Assembly: GCA_032622095.1 (NCBI GenBank)
Contig: CP136065.1
Span: forward strand, 219,892,151 to 219,956,150
Length of the DNA: 64,000 nt
Reading direction: 5' to 3'
Origin: Siphonodentalium dalli
Taxonomy: Eukaryota > Mollusca > Scaphopoda > Gadilida > Siphonodentaliidae
Shown: positions 1 through 13,400 of the stretch, piece after piece
Position numbering within the stretch: the stretch's first letter is position 1
How the letters are laid out: each line of letters starts with the position of its first letter
Made by a program: the position numbers and the translations under genes
The notes under the pieces: generated by a model
Told to the model about the DNA's origin: nothing
Database searches by the model: none
Seen by the model: the letters and a program-made list of their open reading frames with translations, nothing else

Positions 1-769
1 CATATATGGGCATGCCTTGTTCGAACTGGAATTCCCCCAGCATGCGTACGTCTTCACAAATGTAAACAATCAACTTCTTTCACGTGTGATAAGCGTAATA
101 AGCGAGATCACTGAGTCGCGGCCATATTGGATTCATCCAGCCGCCGTTTGAGGTTTAAGTGCTACACGTCAAAGTTCTGGAGGTGTATTCCATATATGGA
201 ACTATGAATATATATCAAATTAATTGATGGGTAGTGGATTGGTTAACGCGTGACACACATCATCGTGTAAAACAATATGTTGATACGAGACGTAAACTCA
301 AGCCACTCACTGAACAGTGACTATACAATAACTTAAACGAGAATACGGGTCTAGATATGCGTATAATATAACATTTATTTGATAAATTTGCTTGAAAACT
401 ATACTAAAATTACTCGACAACGGCAATTTGTATTTTCACATTCCGGCTAATTTTCCATCCGTAACATTACTTTGTTCTCAACAGACTTTTAAACAAATGG
501 AAAACTGGTTACCTTATTCTACGACTCAGAGACTATAGAAACCAACAACAACATTTGAGTACAGTATCCTTTTAAGTTGTCACTAATAATTAGCTACGAT
601 GCTGGCGGGTTCTGCTGAATGGCTATGATGCCGGTGGGACAAACTGGTTCTGTTAAGAAAATGTACTGCTATCGCCCCCCCCCCATTTGCCCCACTAGCA
701 CCATATGAATTCAACAGGACCCACCAGCGTCAAAGCATAATAAATGTTAAGAAACTCACTTTATGATAT
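1..769. other. No gene seen; contains relic of the 29-bp repeat family
   Basis: This is AT-rich sequence downstream of ovo. At 600-640 and 705-740 there are diverged, isolated monomers of the 29-bp repeat that forms the array at 25735-27700 (GCTGAATGGCTATGATGC on one side, ACAGGACCCACCAGCGTC on the other), with a C run at about 676-684. Nothing else is recognised. Confidence 0.5.
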
Positions 770-885
770 ACTGTATATTTGTAACTTATGAGATGTATAT
801 GTGCTATACTTATGTATGTTGAATGAAATTTTGCAACTGCCATATATCGGTGTATTGCAATAAAACTATTCTATTCTATTCTAGC
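770..885 (+). mobile_element. Probable 3' tail of a non-LTR retrotransposon
   Basis: The segment ends in GCAATAAAACTATTCTATTC, an AATAAA-like signal followed by a short (TATTC)n tail. From general knowledge this is typical of the 3' ends of invertebrate LINE-type elements. No reverse-transcriptase sequence is adjacent, so this is a 5'-truncated copy if it is one. Confidence 0.4.
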
Positions 886-1052
886 AAATTATCAGGGCCA
901 CTTAACATGCTAACCACCATGTTTTATTGAGTTGTGAAAATGTTGGCCTTCTATAGGGTGAACTCAGTAAACTGCCTAACCGACGGAGGGGATTTAGTGT
1001 AAAACGAAAGAGGAGTGTAGAATGTTAAAATAAACAAATCCTTAAAATTTGC

Positions 1053-1058
1053 TTTATT
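1053..1058 (-). terminator. Polyadenylation signal AATAAA for ovo
   Basis: A canonical AATAAA on the minus strand lies about 105 bp after the ovo stop codon. It implies a short 3' UTR of roughly 120-140 nt. Later signals further left were not excluded. Confidence 0.6.
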
Positions 1059-1162
1059 ATTAAACAGTGCAGCTATATGCGTATATCATAATATTATAAT
1101 TGGTGGAACAGTCATGCACAGCTGTATAAAAACCATAATGTCTTCTCGGTCGTAAACATGGG

Positions 1163-1452
1163 TTATCTGATGCCTTGAGGTGACTCATCTGTGCTTGAGA
1201 TGAAGTTGAATTGTCGTTTGTCATAGAATTTGAGCAGAACGGGATTATGAGGGTGATAATGACGTAGATGCAGATAATGTTGAGATGGGTCATTGCTGGA
1301 ATGTCCACATTCCTCACACACATACAGCTTGCCCCGTCTTTGTTTATACGCGAACTGTTCCTCCTCGCCATGGACCTTCCGCCGATGTGACTCCAATGAG
1401 CATCGTTGAGTAAATGATTTAGGGCACTCCGTACATTTATAGGGCCGGACAC
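1163..1452 (-). CDS. ovo: ovo exon 5: zinc fingers 3 and 4, stop
   Basis: The acceptor TCTCTTTTCAG precedes 1452. The exon completes HTGVRPYKC and encodes finger 3 (C328, C331, H344, H349) and the family-typical spacer FAYKQRRGKLYVC. Finger 4 follows (C367, C370, H383 and H388 as likely ligands). A 29-residue tail follows and ends at the stop codon at 1163-1165. Confidence 0.95.
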
Positions 1453-4400
1453 CTGAAAAGAGATGCCACACATGCTGCATCAAAATAACAAACAAAACAA
1501 AACAAGCTTGTGTTTCATACACATATAGGGGATATACACAAGCAAGACTCATTCGTTCTTTTCTAATGATATGACATTAACGTAACCTCACATCGTAACG
1601 TAACCTCATATCGTAACGTAACCTCATATCGCATTTTTCTGGGCAATCGGTCGTCAGCTGATAACACAATCATCATCTTCTATACCTGCACGCCGTGACA
1701 GTGTGATTATAGAATGCAGTAGTTTTTTTTCTTTTCATTTAACTGTATATAACGTCGATGAAACTATACCACAAATCAGAATACCGATGGCGAGAAATAA
1801 TGGACGCAGTGCATGCGTGTTCAACAGAGGTTCTTGCGCAAAATCCAAAACGAAAAGTGTGTAGACCTATTTACGCCATTGACCAACCATCATGAAATAT
1901 GACTAACAGCAACATCGACTCGGCAATACAAACCGTTAATCTCAATACTAATCTAACACCCGAGGTTAGCAAATTATGATTCTATCAAACAAACAATGGT
2001 CGCGACAATGTATATTCTCTTATATATACGAGGCTCCATATCTGAGACTCGCATATTTAAGAGAATGCATTGGTACAGGGTTTTCCGAAAATTTAAGGAA
2101 GCTCCAGTCATGGACAGGTTAAACGACGCTAACCATCAATAAACCAAACCCGAACAGTGCGGTCGACTGTTCATAACTGGAGCTTCGGTTCTTAGCGCTA
2201 GGACTTGTCGTCACTGCCACACATTGAGGTGAGTTCGCAACCCACCGCTGGTCTAATTTGAGTTTCACACAACAGTGGCTTGGCCGAATTTGTCGACGTC
2301 GGATTGTATACGGTGTTCAAATTTCGCGCCAAGTTGTAAGCAAGGTCGCTCATACCGTGTTTGCTTCGCACCACCCATTCATACCTGATTATGAGCAATG
2401 AAATATCTTGTTAGCATGTTAGCCACATTGTGACTGTACCCCCTGTCCCCGGGGAGCAGTAGATGGTTAGTGAGTGTTCAAGCTCATGGGGTAATAATTG
2501 TCCCAAGCATTGAAACAGGGTACCCGTAGAATGCTTGTAATACATGGATCGGTTATTGTAACTTAGGTCATGATTTCGTTAAATGGAGTGGGCTCATAAA
2601 CAAAATATATCACTAATGCCTTACTGAATTTGCTTCACTCAGAGACGAGTCCATCTTGGACCGATATCGGAACTACAATCGGTTCAATGAGAGATTGTTG
2701 AAGCACTTGTGGCCTGTAAGAAACAAGGCTCTACACAAAAGACACTCACCGGTATGAGTCCTTGTGTGTCGTTTGAGGTCGAATGTGTCATTGAAGCCTT
2801 TGCCGCAGAAGGTACAGAGATATTTCTTGACCCCGTTATGAGCCTTCAGGTGTCGCATCAGAAGTCTGTATACGTGGAAGGTTTTGTGACACACGTTACA
2901 AACGAAGCCGGCATTTGGTGTCAGTGGGGTACCTGATGGTGGAATAATTCAGTATTTATTGGAAAACAGAATTAAAATTAAATGGCTTGTCACTCCACGA
3001 AAATGTAGATACGTATACATTACTTGGAAGCACAAATGTCCGCCTGAAGTATCAACCATTAAAGATGCATAATCCGAACTAAAGCTGACAAATTACTATT
3101 TATTTGGCTTCGGGTGTAAAAAGTATTTGATTCGAGTCGAGAAACCCACCCATCAAAGCTCAGAGTGATCAGATATCGATTTTTGAAATCTATTATATTT
3201 CTACACCGGTACTTTTTGGCGGTCTGGCAAAAAAAATAAGTCGAAGAGAAGACGGTCTCGGACAAAATTGCGGATGAAGATGGATAACTTTAAAATCAAG
3301 TGGCTTTGTGTGTTAGATATTTGACAATCCGGCCAAATTTCGTTGAACAAAATGTTGATAAATAACACGTTTTGGACATTTTTATACTATAGTTGACTGT
3401 GGTTAGCATTATTTTTGGGCAATTAATCGATTATAATAACCGAAGCGGAATTTCAAGAAATGTTGTTGTTGTTGGAATCTGATGATATGGGGACCATCGA
3501 ATCTGATTGAGTACCTTTTAACACTATATTATCTTCAATAATAACGTTAAGGCAAGCATTTTCTGATGTCGATATATATCAATTCATGGCAATATATTCT
3601 AAAAGGACCAATAGCAAGTTAAGTTTGCACTTTCCGCACGAGAGTGAACCAAAAGCATGTGCACAGACATGTACATGTAATATTTGTACACACATTCTTG
3701 CTGGTAAACTGTATATTACTTCTACTCTGGGTGGATACATGCTGTCATGGAGAAAATTAGTTGAATAATTTATGCAGCTGGTTTAGAAATGTTCCTTGTT
3801 TTCAAAGGGATGGGCCTGCAGAAAATATCTTAACCCTTTACCCAACAGAACGGCCCTGTGCCAATGCATTCTCTTATATATGCGAGTCGACCATAGGTCG
3901 CCTCGCATATATAAGAGAATGCATTGGCTTAACACATTAAAAATTATAAAATTGTTGAAGAATGTAAGAAAAAATGGTAAAAAGTGTTAAAAAAAGATTT
4001 TTTTTAGGCCAATGCATTCTCTTATATATGCGAGGCGACCTATGGTCGACTCGCATATATAAGAGAATGCATTGGCACAGGGCATAACTGTAACTATCAC
4101 AATGTGGTCAAGGAGCCGGTTCCAATGATATCCATATTTGTATGGTTCTATTGAGACAGACCGAAGATATTTTAGGCCGTTGAATCTTTATTTGGCCGGT
4201 TTTGGCCGGTTTGTTGGGTAAAGGGTTAACACAACAGCGTTCGACGAATATGTCTCTCAATTGTGATGCTTACCTGGCGACAGAGACTCTGACCCAGACA
4301 GGTACTGCTGGTTGGTCAACAGGGGATTCTTTATTCCAAACCCACCATTGACGATCTCAATCTTTGTTGGTATGTCAGGACTCTGAATAATGAAAATAAG

Positions 4401-7400
4401 TATGATGCTGAAACTAATGCGCAATCGGTCAGAAATATCGCTTCTGCGCCGGTGCACTCGTTGTTCGATGTTCGATGTTGTGTGAACTAATCGAACCGAC
4501 ACCAAGCAGATCATTCCTGCAGCAGGTACTATAAAGATATTTCAAAATTTATGCTCCAATCGACGAAATCGTCCTTCGTCGACATACACAAAACACCCAA
4601 GTTGTACACGTATAGTTGTGCATACTGCTAGAAACAACTCCAATATGTTTGAACCTGCTTTAAGGAAAACACTTCATACAATAATGTAGCAAGGATAACT
4701 GCCTATATTTGTATGTCAGTGCTCGCTCGAATCTATATCTGACGAAAGGAACCCAAAATACAGTAAATATGGTGCAAACGAATATCTTAAGAATGTACTC
4801 ACCGGGAATTCAGACGACAATGGAGAGATTGGTGACATCTGGGGCGGAAACACGTGCACACGTCTCTGGTAACTTTGGCAACATGGTAGAGCGAGGTCGT
4901 TCGGTGGAAAGTGCAATCTTCGAATTGGCAGCCCAGGAGTAGGACACAGCACGGCTGTCAGTCGGTTAACTGGTTGTGAAAGCGACGGCTGTCCAGAGTA
5001 GGACGGATGAACCACTGGGTAGATTGGTTCTGGAATTCGAATGCACCGACACTGAGTAGTCCGACAACAAGGATGAACGTTTTTGTGTTCATGGTTCCTT
5101 AACCGTTCACTGGTTGTTATAGTTACGTGGGAATACAGACCCGGCTCGGAACTAAAAGCGATTGGTTTCGCTACGTTTGATTGCCTATCCGGCTCGGGAC
5201 TGTATTCGACTGGCGTCCGTAAGCGTTGAAAGTAACCGGAAGGTAGTTCGTTTTGAGGTGAAATTGGCTCTGGTCTGCTTTCGTTAACTTCATCGGCTTG
5301 TAACTCGTTATTGGACACAGGACTGGAGAGGTCACATACGTCTGAAAGTAGACAACGAATGAGCTGGTTAAATCTATATTATATGAATGAACCAGCTGCA
5401 GCAACTGCCAGCTATTTAGCGTTCTCAGGTAATTCCCCATATATTTAATAAACGCTGGAAATAAGTTTCATATTTTATTATTTGCCAGCTATACATATAC
5501 CTGAACATTCGATTAGGAAACGTTTGATTCATTTGATGTTTTCTGCGATGGTGAATCATCGTCTTAGTAGAATCAGCAAACAAGTTCAATGAACACTTTA
5601 AACGAAAACTGACACCAGCAGTACTAGTACTATGTTAATGGATTGACTGAAATACATGTTCAGATGGCACACGTGGTGTAGAAGGAATTTTCAGAGGTAA
5701 TATGTGCTATAGCAGTCGATGAATTTGGAATCTATTTAGACCCATGTCCTTCTTGACAACCAATGCTACATTTATATAATTCGCTGGCTTGCAAATGGCG
5801 CCAGATCTAGGATAGGCGAAGAGCATTTAACCCTTTACCCAACAAACCGGCCAAAACCGGCCAAATAAAGCTTCAACAGCCTAAAATATCTTCGGTCTGT
5901 CTCAATAGAACCATACAAATATGGATATCATTGGAACCGGCTCCTTGACCACATTGTGATAGTTACAGTTATGCCCTGTGCCAATGCATTCTCTTATATA
6001 TGCGAGTCGACCATAGGTCGCCTCGCATATATAAGAGAATGCATTGGCCTAAAAAAAATCTTTTTTTAACACTTTTTACCATTTTTTCTTACATTCTTTA
6101 ACAATTTTATAATTTTTAATGTGTTAAGCCGATGTATTCTCTTATATATGCGAGGCGACCTATGGTCAACTCGCATATATAAGAGAATGCATTGGCACAG
6201 GGCCGTTCTGTTGGGTAAAGGGTTAATGGAGAAATATTTACACTAAATCGGGTTCGGTGATTGGTCAACGGCCAATTGGATCATGTGTTTCATATCACAC
6301 CATATAATACAATAATACACACCGACGTCACATCGTGTTGACATGGATGATTAAATGCGGTGGATATAATAACTGGGCGTGTTTTAAATGTACTCAATCC
6401 GATTAAGCACCCCTAAATTACTATTTCTTTGGCTTCGGGGGTAAAACATATTTGATTCGAGTCGAGGTACCCACCCTTCAAAGCTCAGAGTGATCAGGTA
6501 TCGATTTTTGAAGTTTGTTATTTTTTTTAGATGTGGTCCACTTCCACGCGCTCAAACGGACAAATTACGGACAAATTGCGGGTGTAAGATGGATAACTCG
6601 AAAATCAAGTGGTTACTATTAAGAATAATAACCATTTGAATTTAGAGAGTTATCCATCTTACACCCGCAATTTGTCCGTAATTTGTCCGTTTGACCACAT
6701 CTAAAAAAATAACAAGCTTAAAAATCGATATCTGATCACTCTGAGCTTTGAAGGGTGGGTTTCTCGACTCGAATAAAATATTGCTTACCCCCGAAGCCAA
6801 GAGATAGTAATTTAGGGGTGCTTAATCGGATTGAGTACCTTTAAGTGCGCGGTCACAGACTAATTGATCGATAATATATATGCAGTGCGACGTTGTATAA
6901 TATCCAAACTTCAGACATATTTCAGAAAAAGTCAGCTGGGTTTATATATATGTATAATGAAAACGCTATATAATTATAAGAATTGAATGTAGATTGCGTG
7001 TGTTTTATTGAGGGTATATGTCGCGGTGGACATTGGATCACATTTAGGGTGAACCTCTTCACACAATGTGCCCATGCAACGGCCTTGGGCAGACTATATA
7101 CCCTTCAATAAAACACGCTCAAACTGCATTTAATTGTTAAATAACATGCACGCTCTCCTGATCATTCATCGTTGGAACTGGTCTATAGCTATACATCTTG
7201 TGTCCAATGTGACCTTCTTATATAGGGTGATGTACATATTATCGTATTTATGCAGTTTCTTGCGTGCGCCCAGTTGCATTTTTGCACGTGTGCTCAGCGC
7301 CAGGGGACACAAAACATAACCTCTGCGTTTTCCATTCATAAAAATCCCGTATTATGTGGTAGATAAATATTCGATCTCATATTGTCACATGTCGTAATAT

Positions 7401-10400
7401 AATAACAGATTTCCTGTCTTTTCAAAATAATAACGCTGGCAGGACAGATTTGCGATCACGTATCTTGAATTAGTTCATTGTACCGTTATGGTACGGCATA
7501 ATTGATAGTCGTGCGCATCAACCGACCAATAAGGTGGCTGATCTCCCGGATTTCATTGGCTGCCGGTGCGCGGTTCGAGTTTTAGATTTCATGAATCAAT
7601 TGACTGAAGGTCGGTGGGATATGACTCTTTTGTTTGCGATGTGCGGAGGGCAACACACATTTCCCGTCTTATTTATGGAGATAATGAGAATTTGAATGAA
7701 ATTCCGGAGATTATGTTATACGATTTACCGCAATTTTGCGGTTACGATATCCGTGGTATCGAACTTTTATGTCGAAGAAAACGTTAAGAGGGACGTTATG
7801 AATTTGATATATGTTAACACTTAACCCTGGGCGACCTCGATACCAGAATACTTCCGCTGCCACGGCAAGAACCAACAAAGCGATATTTTCATTCTTATGT
7901 GAGACGAATATATTAATATTTAAATTGTTGGTGATATATGATTTTGTCCTAACATTATACAAAATGATCTATTTATTTTAGTTGATCTTCTTGTTAGGTG
8001 TCGCACGATAAGCATTGGTGGGAAGTTTATCTGGTGTAGTTCCGGGACTTAAATAGATAGAAAAATATAAGTATAATTCATGTTGGATTGTGTTAGAAAT
8101 ACAATATGTGAACTTTATAGAGGTTTTTTTTCTTTCTTCCTTACATTGGTCCAACAAACACAAAGTCCATACTCTAAGAAACAAATATGGCAGTATGTAC
8201 TGAACACTATGAAGAATGATGAACTGTAAACAAATATTCAAATTTCTTGAGTATTCTTTAAAAACTTTACTTGAGCCAGTCGTTAACAAATGATATATTT
8301 ATGTGTGAACAGAATCCTTTATAAGGACTCCTTCAAATAAAAAAAAAATGGTTCCACCCAGACCTTAAAGAGCGTAATTAGTTAGGAGATTCCTGATACG
8401 GTAGAAATAATGAGTGAAGGTTACTATTATATTCCTGATATGGTAAAAATAAAGAATGTTTGCCTCATTTCTTTGCGAAACAATTGAAAACAAATGTGAA
8501 AAGTTTCTATGACGAATTATATAAAGCATGCATGTAGATCAGTGTGTAGATCAGTGTGTACATCGTTATTTCGTGTAGTTATCTTACCCATTCTCCCAAA
8601 CAATATAGACATAATTTGGATAAAATCAACACGTTATGGGCTTATAATATGATATATTTTAGGTTCATAATCGGCTTAGAATTGCCTCATTTTTAGAAAA
8701 TAACATGAATAAACAACTCACTACTTTTATGCTCATTTAATTGTGTTTTCACTGTGGCCCGCGCTATGGGCTTATTTCAGAATCAAATAATCCAGCATGA
8801 ACCTATGTGTATATTATAGGTAGATTATGAACCTATGTGTATAGTATATGTAGATTATGAACCTATGTGTATATTATAGGTAGATTATGAACCTATGTGT
8901 ATATTATAGGTAGATTATGAACCTAATGTGTATATTATAGGTAGATTATGAACCTATGTGTATATTATAGGTAGATTATGAACCTATGTGTATATTATAT
9001 AGATTATGAACCTATGTGTATATTATAGGTCGATTATGAACCTATGTGTATATTGTAGGTCGATTATGTACTTATTTGCGTGAGGATATGTCGGTTTAAT
9101 TGCGATATCCATGAATGGTATCTACTGGATTCCTAGATCATGCCATGAATCTCTACTATGGCTACCGCCCGCAGAGATCATATTCCACCAGTACAAAACC
9201 TGGGAACTTTTTGAAGTTTTGACAGGGAACCTTATAAAGTCAAAAAAATAACACGGGGAATATATTTCTTAGATAATTATCTGTTCCTTAATAGTGTACT
9301 CCACTATATGTGAAGGTTCCAACTCGAAATTACATGTTTTTCTGTGACTTTTGTGAGCCGATATCGCAATAAACATTTAATTAATTACCAAGGAAAAGTT
9401 CCATAAGTGTAAGAAACGCAAAGCAAAGTCACTTAAATCGTGAAATTTCGAGTTGGGACCTTCACCTACAGTGAAGTACATTATTAAGAAAGAGATAATA
9501 ATTATATTTTTGACTTTATAAGGTTCCCTGTCAAAACTTCAAAAAGTTCCCAGGTTTTGTACTGGTGGAATATGATCTCTTCGGGCGGTAGCCATAGTAG
9601 AGATTCATGGCATGATCTACTGGATTCCTGTCTGGGAGTACAAAGCCAGTGGTCATTTCGTGGAACACTGGTAGCTGTTATCACTACTTGAATTGACTGG
9701 GATGTTAAAGGCTTAGTCCTGTTATTTTCATGTGGCTTAATGTTTGCCAAATGTTAATTCATCTTTGTTGTCATCGGTTTTCAGCAGTTGAACCAAGCAC
9801 GTTCTAAATATAGCGATGGGCCGATGGCAGTCCAGTTTGGGAAATAAAAATAGCAGCAAAGTTTAGTCGAGAAGCAGAGAACAAATGCATCTCTGGATTC
9901 TTACTTTAATATTTGAATTGACGATGGTTCACAGTAGTGAACTCTATATTTGGTAAATGTAATGGCACTCGAAAATAACCGGACTTTACTTTTAATACGT
10001 TCCAAGATTTAATTTATATATTAGGTTGCTACTCTGAATCCCATAAATTGGTACCTAAAACTACCTGAATTGGGGGAAAAAACTTGGTTTGAATGAACCT
10101 TTATAGTTATACCAGTCAGTCATTTTACCGGAGAATTAACTTTAACAAACGAGTGGTGATAAAAATGTCATCCATTGTCATTCACGTTTCTCATGTAGGG
10201 CGATATGAATATATCGCTTACAGTCGATGCGGGATATAAACAAGGCTATCTCGATACACCGTTAGGGTAGATTCATAATTGTCAGTCATAGTAATTTTCC
10301 ATCTGTTCAGATATGTAATATACATTTTCTCGCACAGAAGTGAGATAAATAAAGCTCTTTATTTTCCCCCAAATTAGGTATAAACTGAAGACAAGCGCTC

Positions 10401-13400
10401 TTTATTTATCCATGCGGAATATTATGACACGGCTAACGCCCGTAGAAATCATATCCCACTAGTACAAAGCCTGGGAATTTTTTGAAGTTTTGACAGGGAA
10501 CCTTATAAAGTCGAAAAAATAACGCGGACAATATATTTCTTAGTTATTATCTGTTTCTTAATAATGTAATTTACTGTAGGTGAAGGTCCCAACTCGAAAT
10601 TGCACGATTTAAGTGACTGAGCGAATTTGTCTTGCGTCATCACATTTCGGTTTCCGACCGGTAACTCCTGTTTTGAATTATTATGCCCCCGATCTCCGAT
10701 GGAGATTTGGGGGTATATAGAGGAGCCCTCTATGGAATCCTATTACGGCCACTTGCTAATGGCGCTTTCGGCGCACTTTTTGTCGCTTTCGGCGCATCGC
10801 GCCGAAAGCGCCGAAAGCGACAAAAAGTGCGCCATTAGCGTTGTTTCGGCGCGCGCCGAAAGCGCCGAAAGCGCCGAAAGCGACAAAAAGTGCGCCATTA
10901 GCGTTGTTTCGGCGCGCGCCGAAAGCGCCGAAAGCGCCGAAAGCGACAAAATGTGCGCCGATCGGCGCACTTTTTGTCGCTTTCGGCGCTTTCGGCGCAC
11001 CGCGCCGAAAGCGACAGAAAGTGCGCCATTAGCGCGGTGCGCCATTAGGGCATGTATACAATTAAGTATGTGATCAGCCCAGCAGGGGTGCCGGAAGAGG
11101 GGGCAGCTGATCCCCTGCCCTTGACCAAGGGGGCAGGACTTGCCCTTTTTCTGGAGACAGAAAATGCTGTGTTTAATCTCGTGTTTTTATAGCAAAATGT
11201 AACTTTTTGGGTCCAAATACCACCAATTTCACAAGGAATATTAATTTTTTGTCAAAAACGGCCATAAAAACCGACAAATACCTTTAAAATAGGGATTTTT
11301 GCCACAATGAATTTATGGTTGTTTTTTCCGAGTTTGCGGAGAAAATTCCCTTTTTTGGGCAGAAAAGTGCCATTTTTGTAGGCTCTCCCCCCCCCCGATG
11401 CCCTTGGATGCTCCCGGCACCTCAGTGCAGATCGGACATGGCCATATGTGTACAATGTATAGGCCTATGTATCAATTTTAAAAGGGAGGGGCTGAATTTT
11501 GCTGTAGATACACCTCTAAATGCTATAATTTGTCATTATTCAGATTTAAAATTATTTATTAATATGGTACTTAACACATGTATGAATTTTCACTATAAAT
11601 GAGTCTAAATATAGTCAAGTGATTAGTATGCATACATTTGAGCAACTTTTTAAGTGAGTGTTGCCGCATGTAATTAAATGTAATATAATGAAAAAGTCTG
11701 TTAATAATTGAACACCACAACTGACTGTCACTAGCTGTGATAGACTTGCAGTGAATATATTGATTGAGTAATTGGCAATCATGAATATTTTTGTGGGACA
11801 AACCCCAGCTTCTGGCATGATTCAGGGTACGTTCATACGCTGGCAAGTTTGCAAGGTACATTTTTGTGGGCATTTCGTCATAGAAAACCACATGGTGCCA
11901 GAATATGAACGGAAATATGCACCTAACATGCATCTTTACCAGAGCGAAAGACATCGGAAGTAACATTTATATAGTTCCACTTGTACTACCAGTGCTACCT
12001 CCAAATACCTGTATGATTTATTCTTGTGAGATAATTTGCATGATATTTACAGGCAAATTCCGGTAGCATCGTTACCAGTGGAACTACAGAGATTTATTTC
12101 GCACGTATACTAGTAGTTAGCCCCCCAACTTTGGTCAAAAGTATAACAGTTGGAAATTTCATACTTGCCAAAACATTAGTTGGAAATTTCACACCAACAA
12201 TAGGTGAAATATGTTCTTGTAGTTTGATTATAAAACAATTTATTGGGGGGGGGGGGGAAATGTTCCTATGTTTGGTAAAAACTTTGGACAGAAATGGTCA
12301 TCAGTTGGAAATTTTCCAACCTTAGGGGGGGGTAACAGATTGGAAATTTCCAACACTTGGAAAGCTTGTGTCCTGGTCCCTCCCCCGTGGCCAGTCAAAA
12401 ACTTCTAGTTAATTTAAGAAAACAATATTGTCATACATTTGGTCAACATTGTCATTGGAATTGTCATCAGTTGAAAATTTTCCAACCTAAGTGGGGGGTG
12501 TAGGGTTTAAATTTACAACGGTAGGAAGGCTTGAGGCTAGTGTAGATGTTACGATTTCAAAATTTTCTTGTTAAGATTTCTAAATTTTCGCACACCGGAT
12601 CGAACCATGGTCGGCCCGGTGTGTCATTGCCCCACATCCACATGGCCAATACAAAACTGCTAATTAGTTTAGCAAAACAATATTTTACTACATTTGGTCA
12701 AATTTGTGGACAGAAATGGTCATCACTTCCAACCTGAGGGGAGTATGAGGTTTGAAATTTTCAAATAACTAATAAATGTTCAGGTTAAAATATCTGTCAA
12801 TGTTCTCATACCAGGAATATAGAAATATAAAACCATGGCTTATGAATATATTAGAAATTAGGCCTGACTGAGGTTCAAGGGGGGGGGGGGGGGGTGCAAA
12901 TGGAATTATTCAAAAACTTGTGTTGGTCTGATTCTGACTAAAGGGGGGATGCAGTTGGAATTTCCCAAGGTGGACACCCCCCCCCAAACATGTAGTTGAA
13001 ATTGAAGTCAGAAGAACCCCTCCCCCCAGATTGTGCCATGAAACTTTACTCTGCATAGTGCTTGTAGAGATATTATTCCATCAGTGCAAAACATGGGAAC
13101 TTTTTTTATGTTCTAACATGGAACTTTATAACATTGAACAAACAAGGCAGAGAACATGTTGGACTCTCCGTTACCACATCCCTGCATCCATGCGAATGGG
13201 GGGGGGGGGGGGGTTCAGGAGCTGTGGCTTTTGAAGTTCACTCACCTAATTGTAATTCCATATTTCTGATAAAACTTATAGATAATTTCACGGTGTGTAA
13301 AATTTAGAAAAAAATTGTCAACAATAAACGCCTCCATTTTAATGGCATACAGAAGTTACTATGGAATCCTATTACGGCCACTTGCTAATGGCGCTTTCGG

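Noticed and set aside
1060-1473. 137-codon minus frame overlapping ovo exon 5
   Set aside because: It is in a different frame from the conserved zinc-finger reading, so a shadow.
5171-5440. 89-codon minus frame overlapping ovo exon 2 with an in-frame ATG
   Set aside because: It crosses the acceptor at 5342 and is out of frame with the fingers. The other frame joins exon 1 and exon 3 in phase.
12590-12625. tRNA-like GGTTCGATCC box
   Set aside because: The minus strand has GGTTCGATCC, but the T stem and acceptor do not pair as in a tRNA. The site is instead a hairpin with CACACCGG/CCGGTGTG arms.
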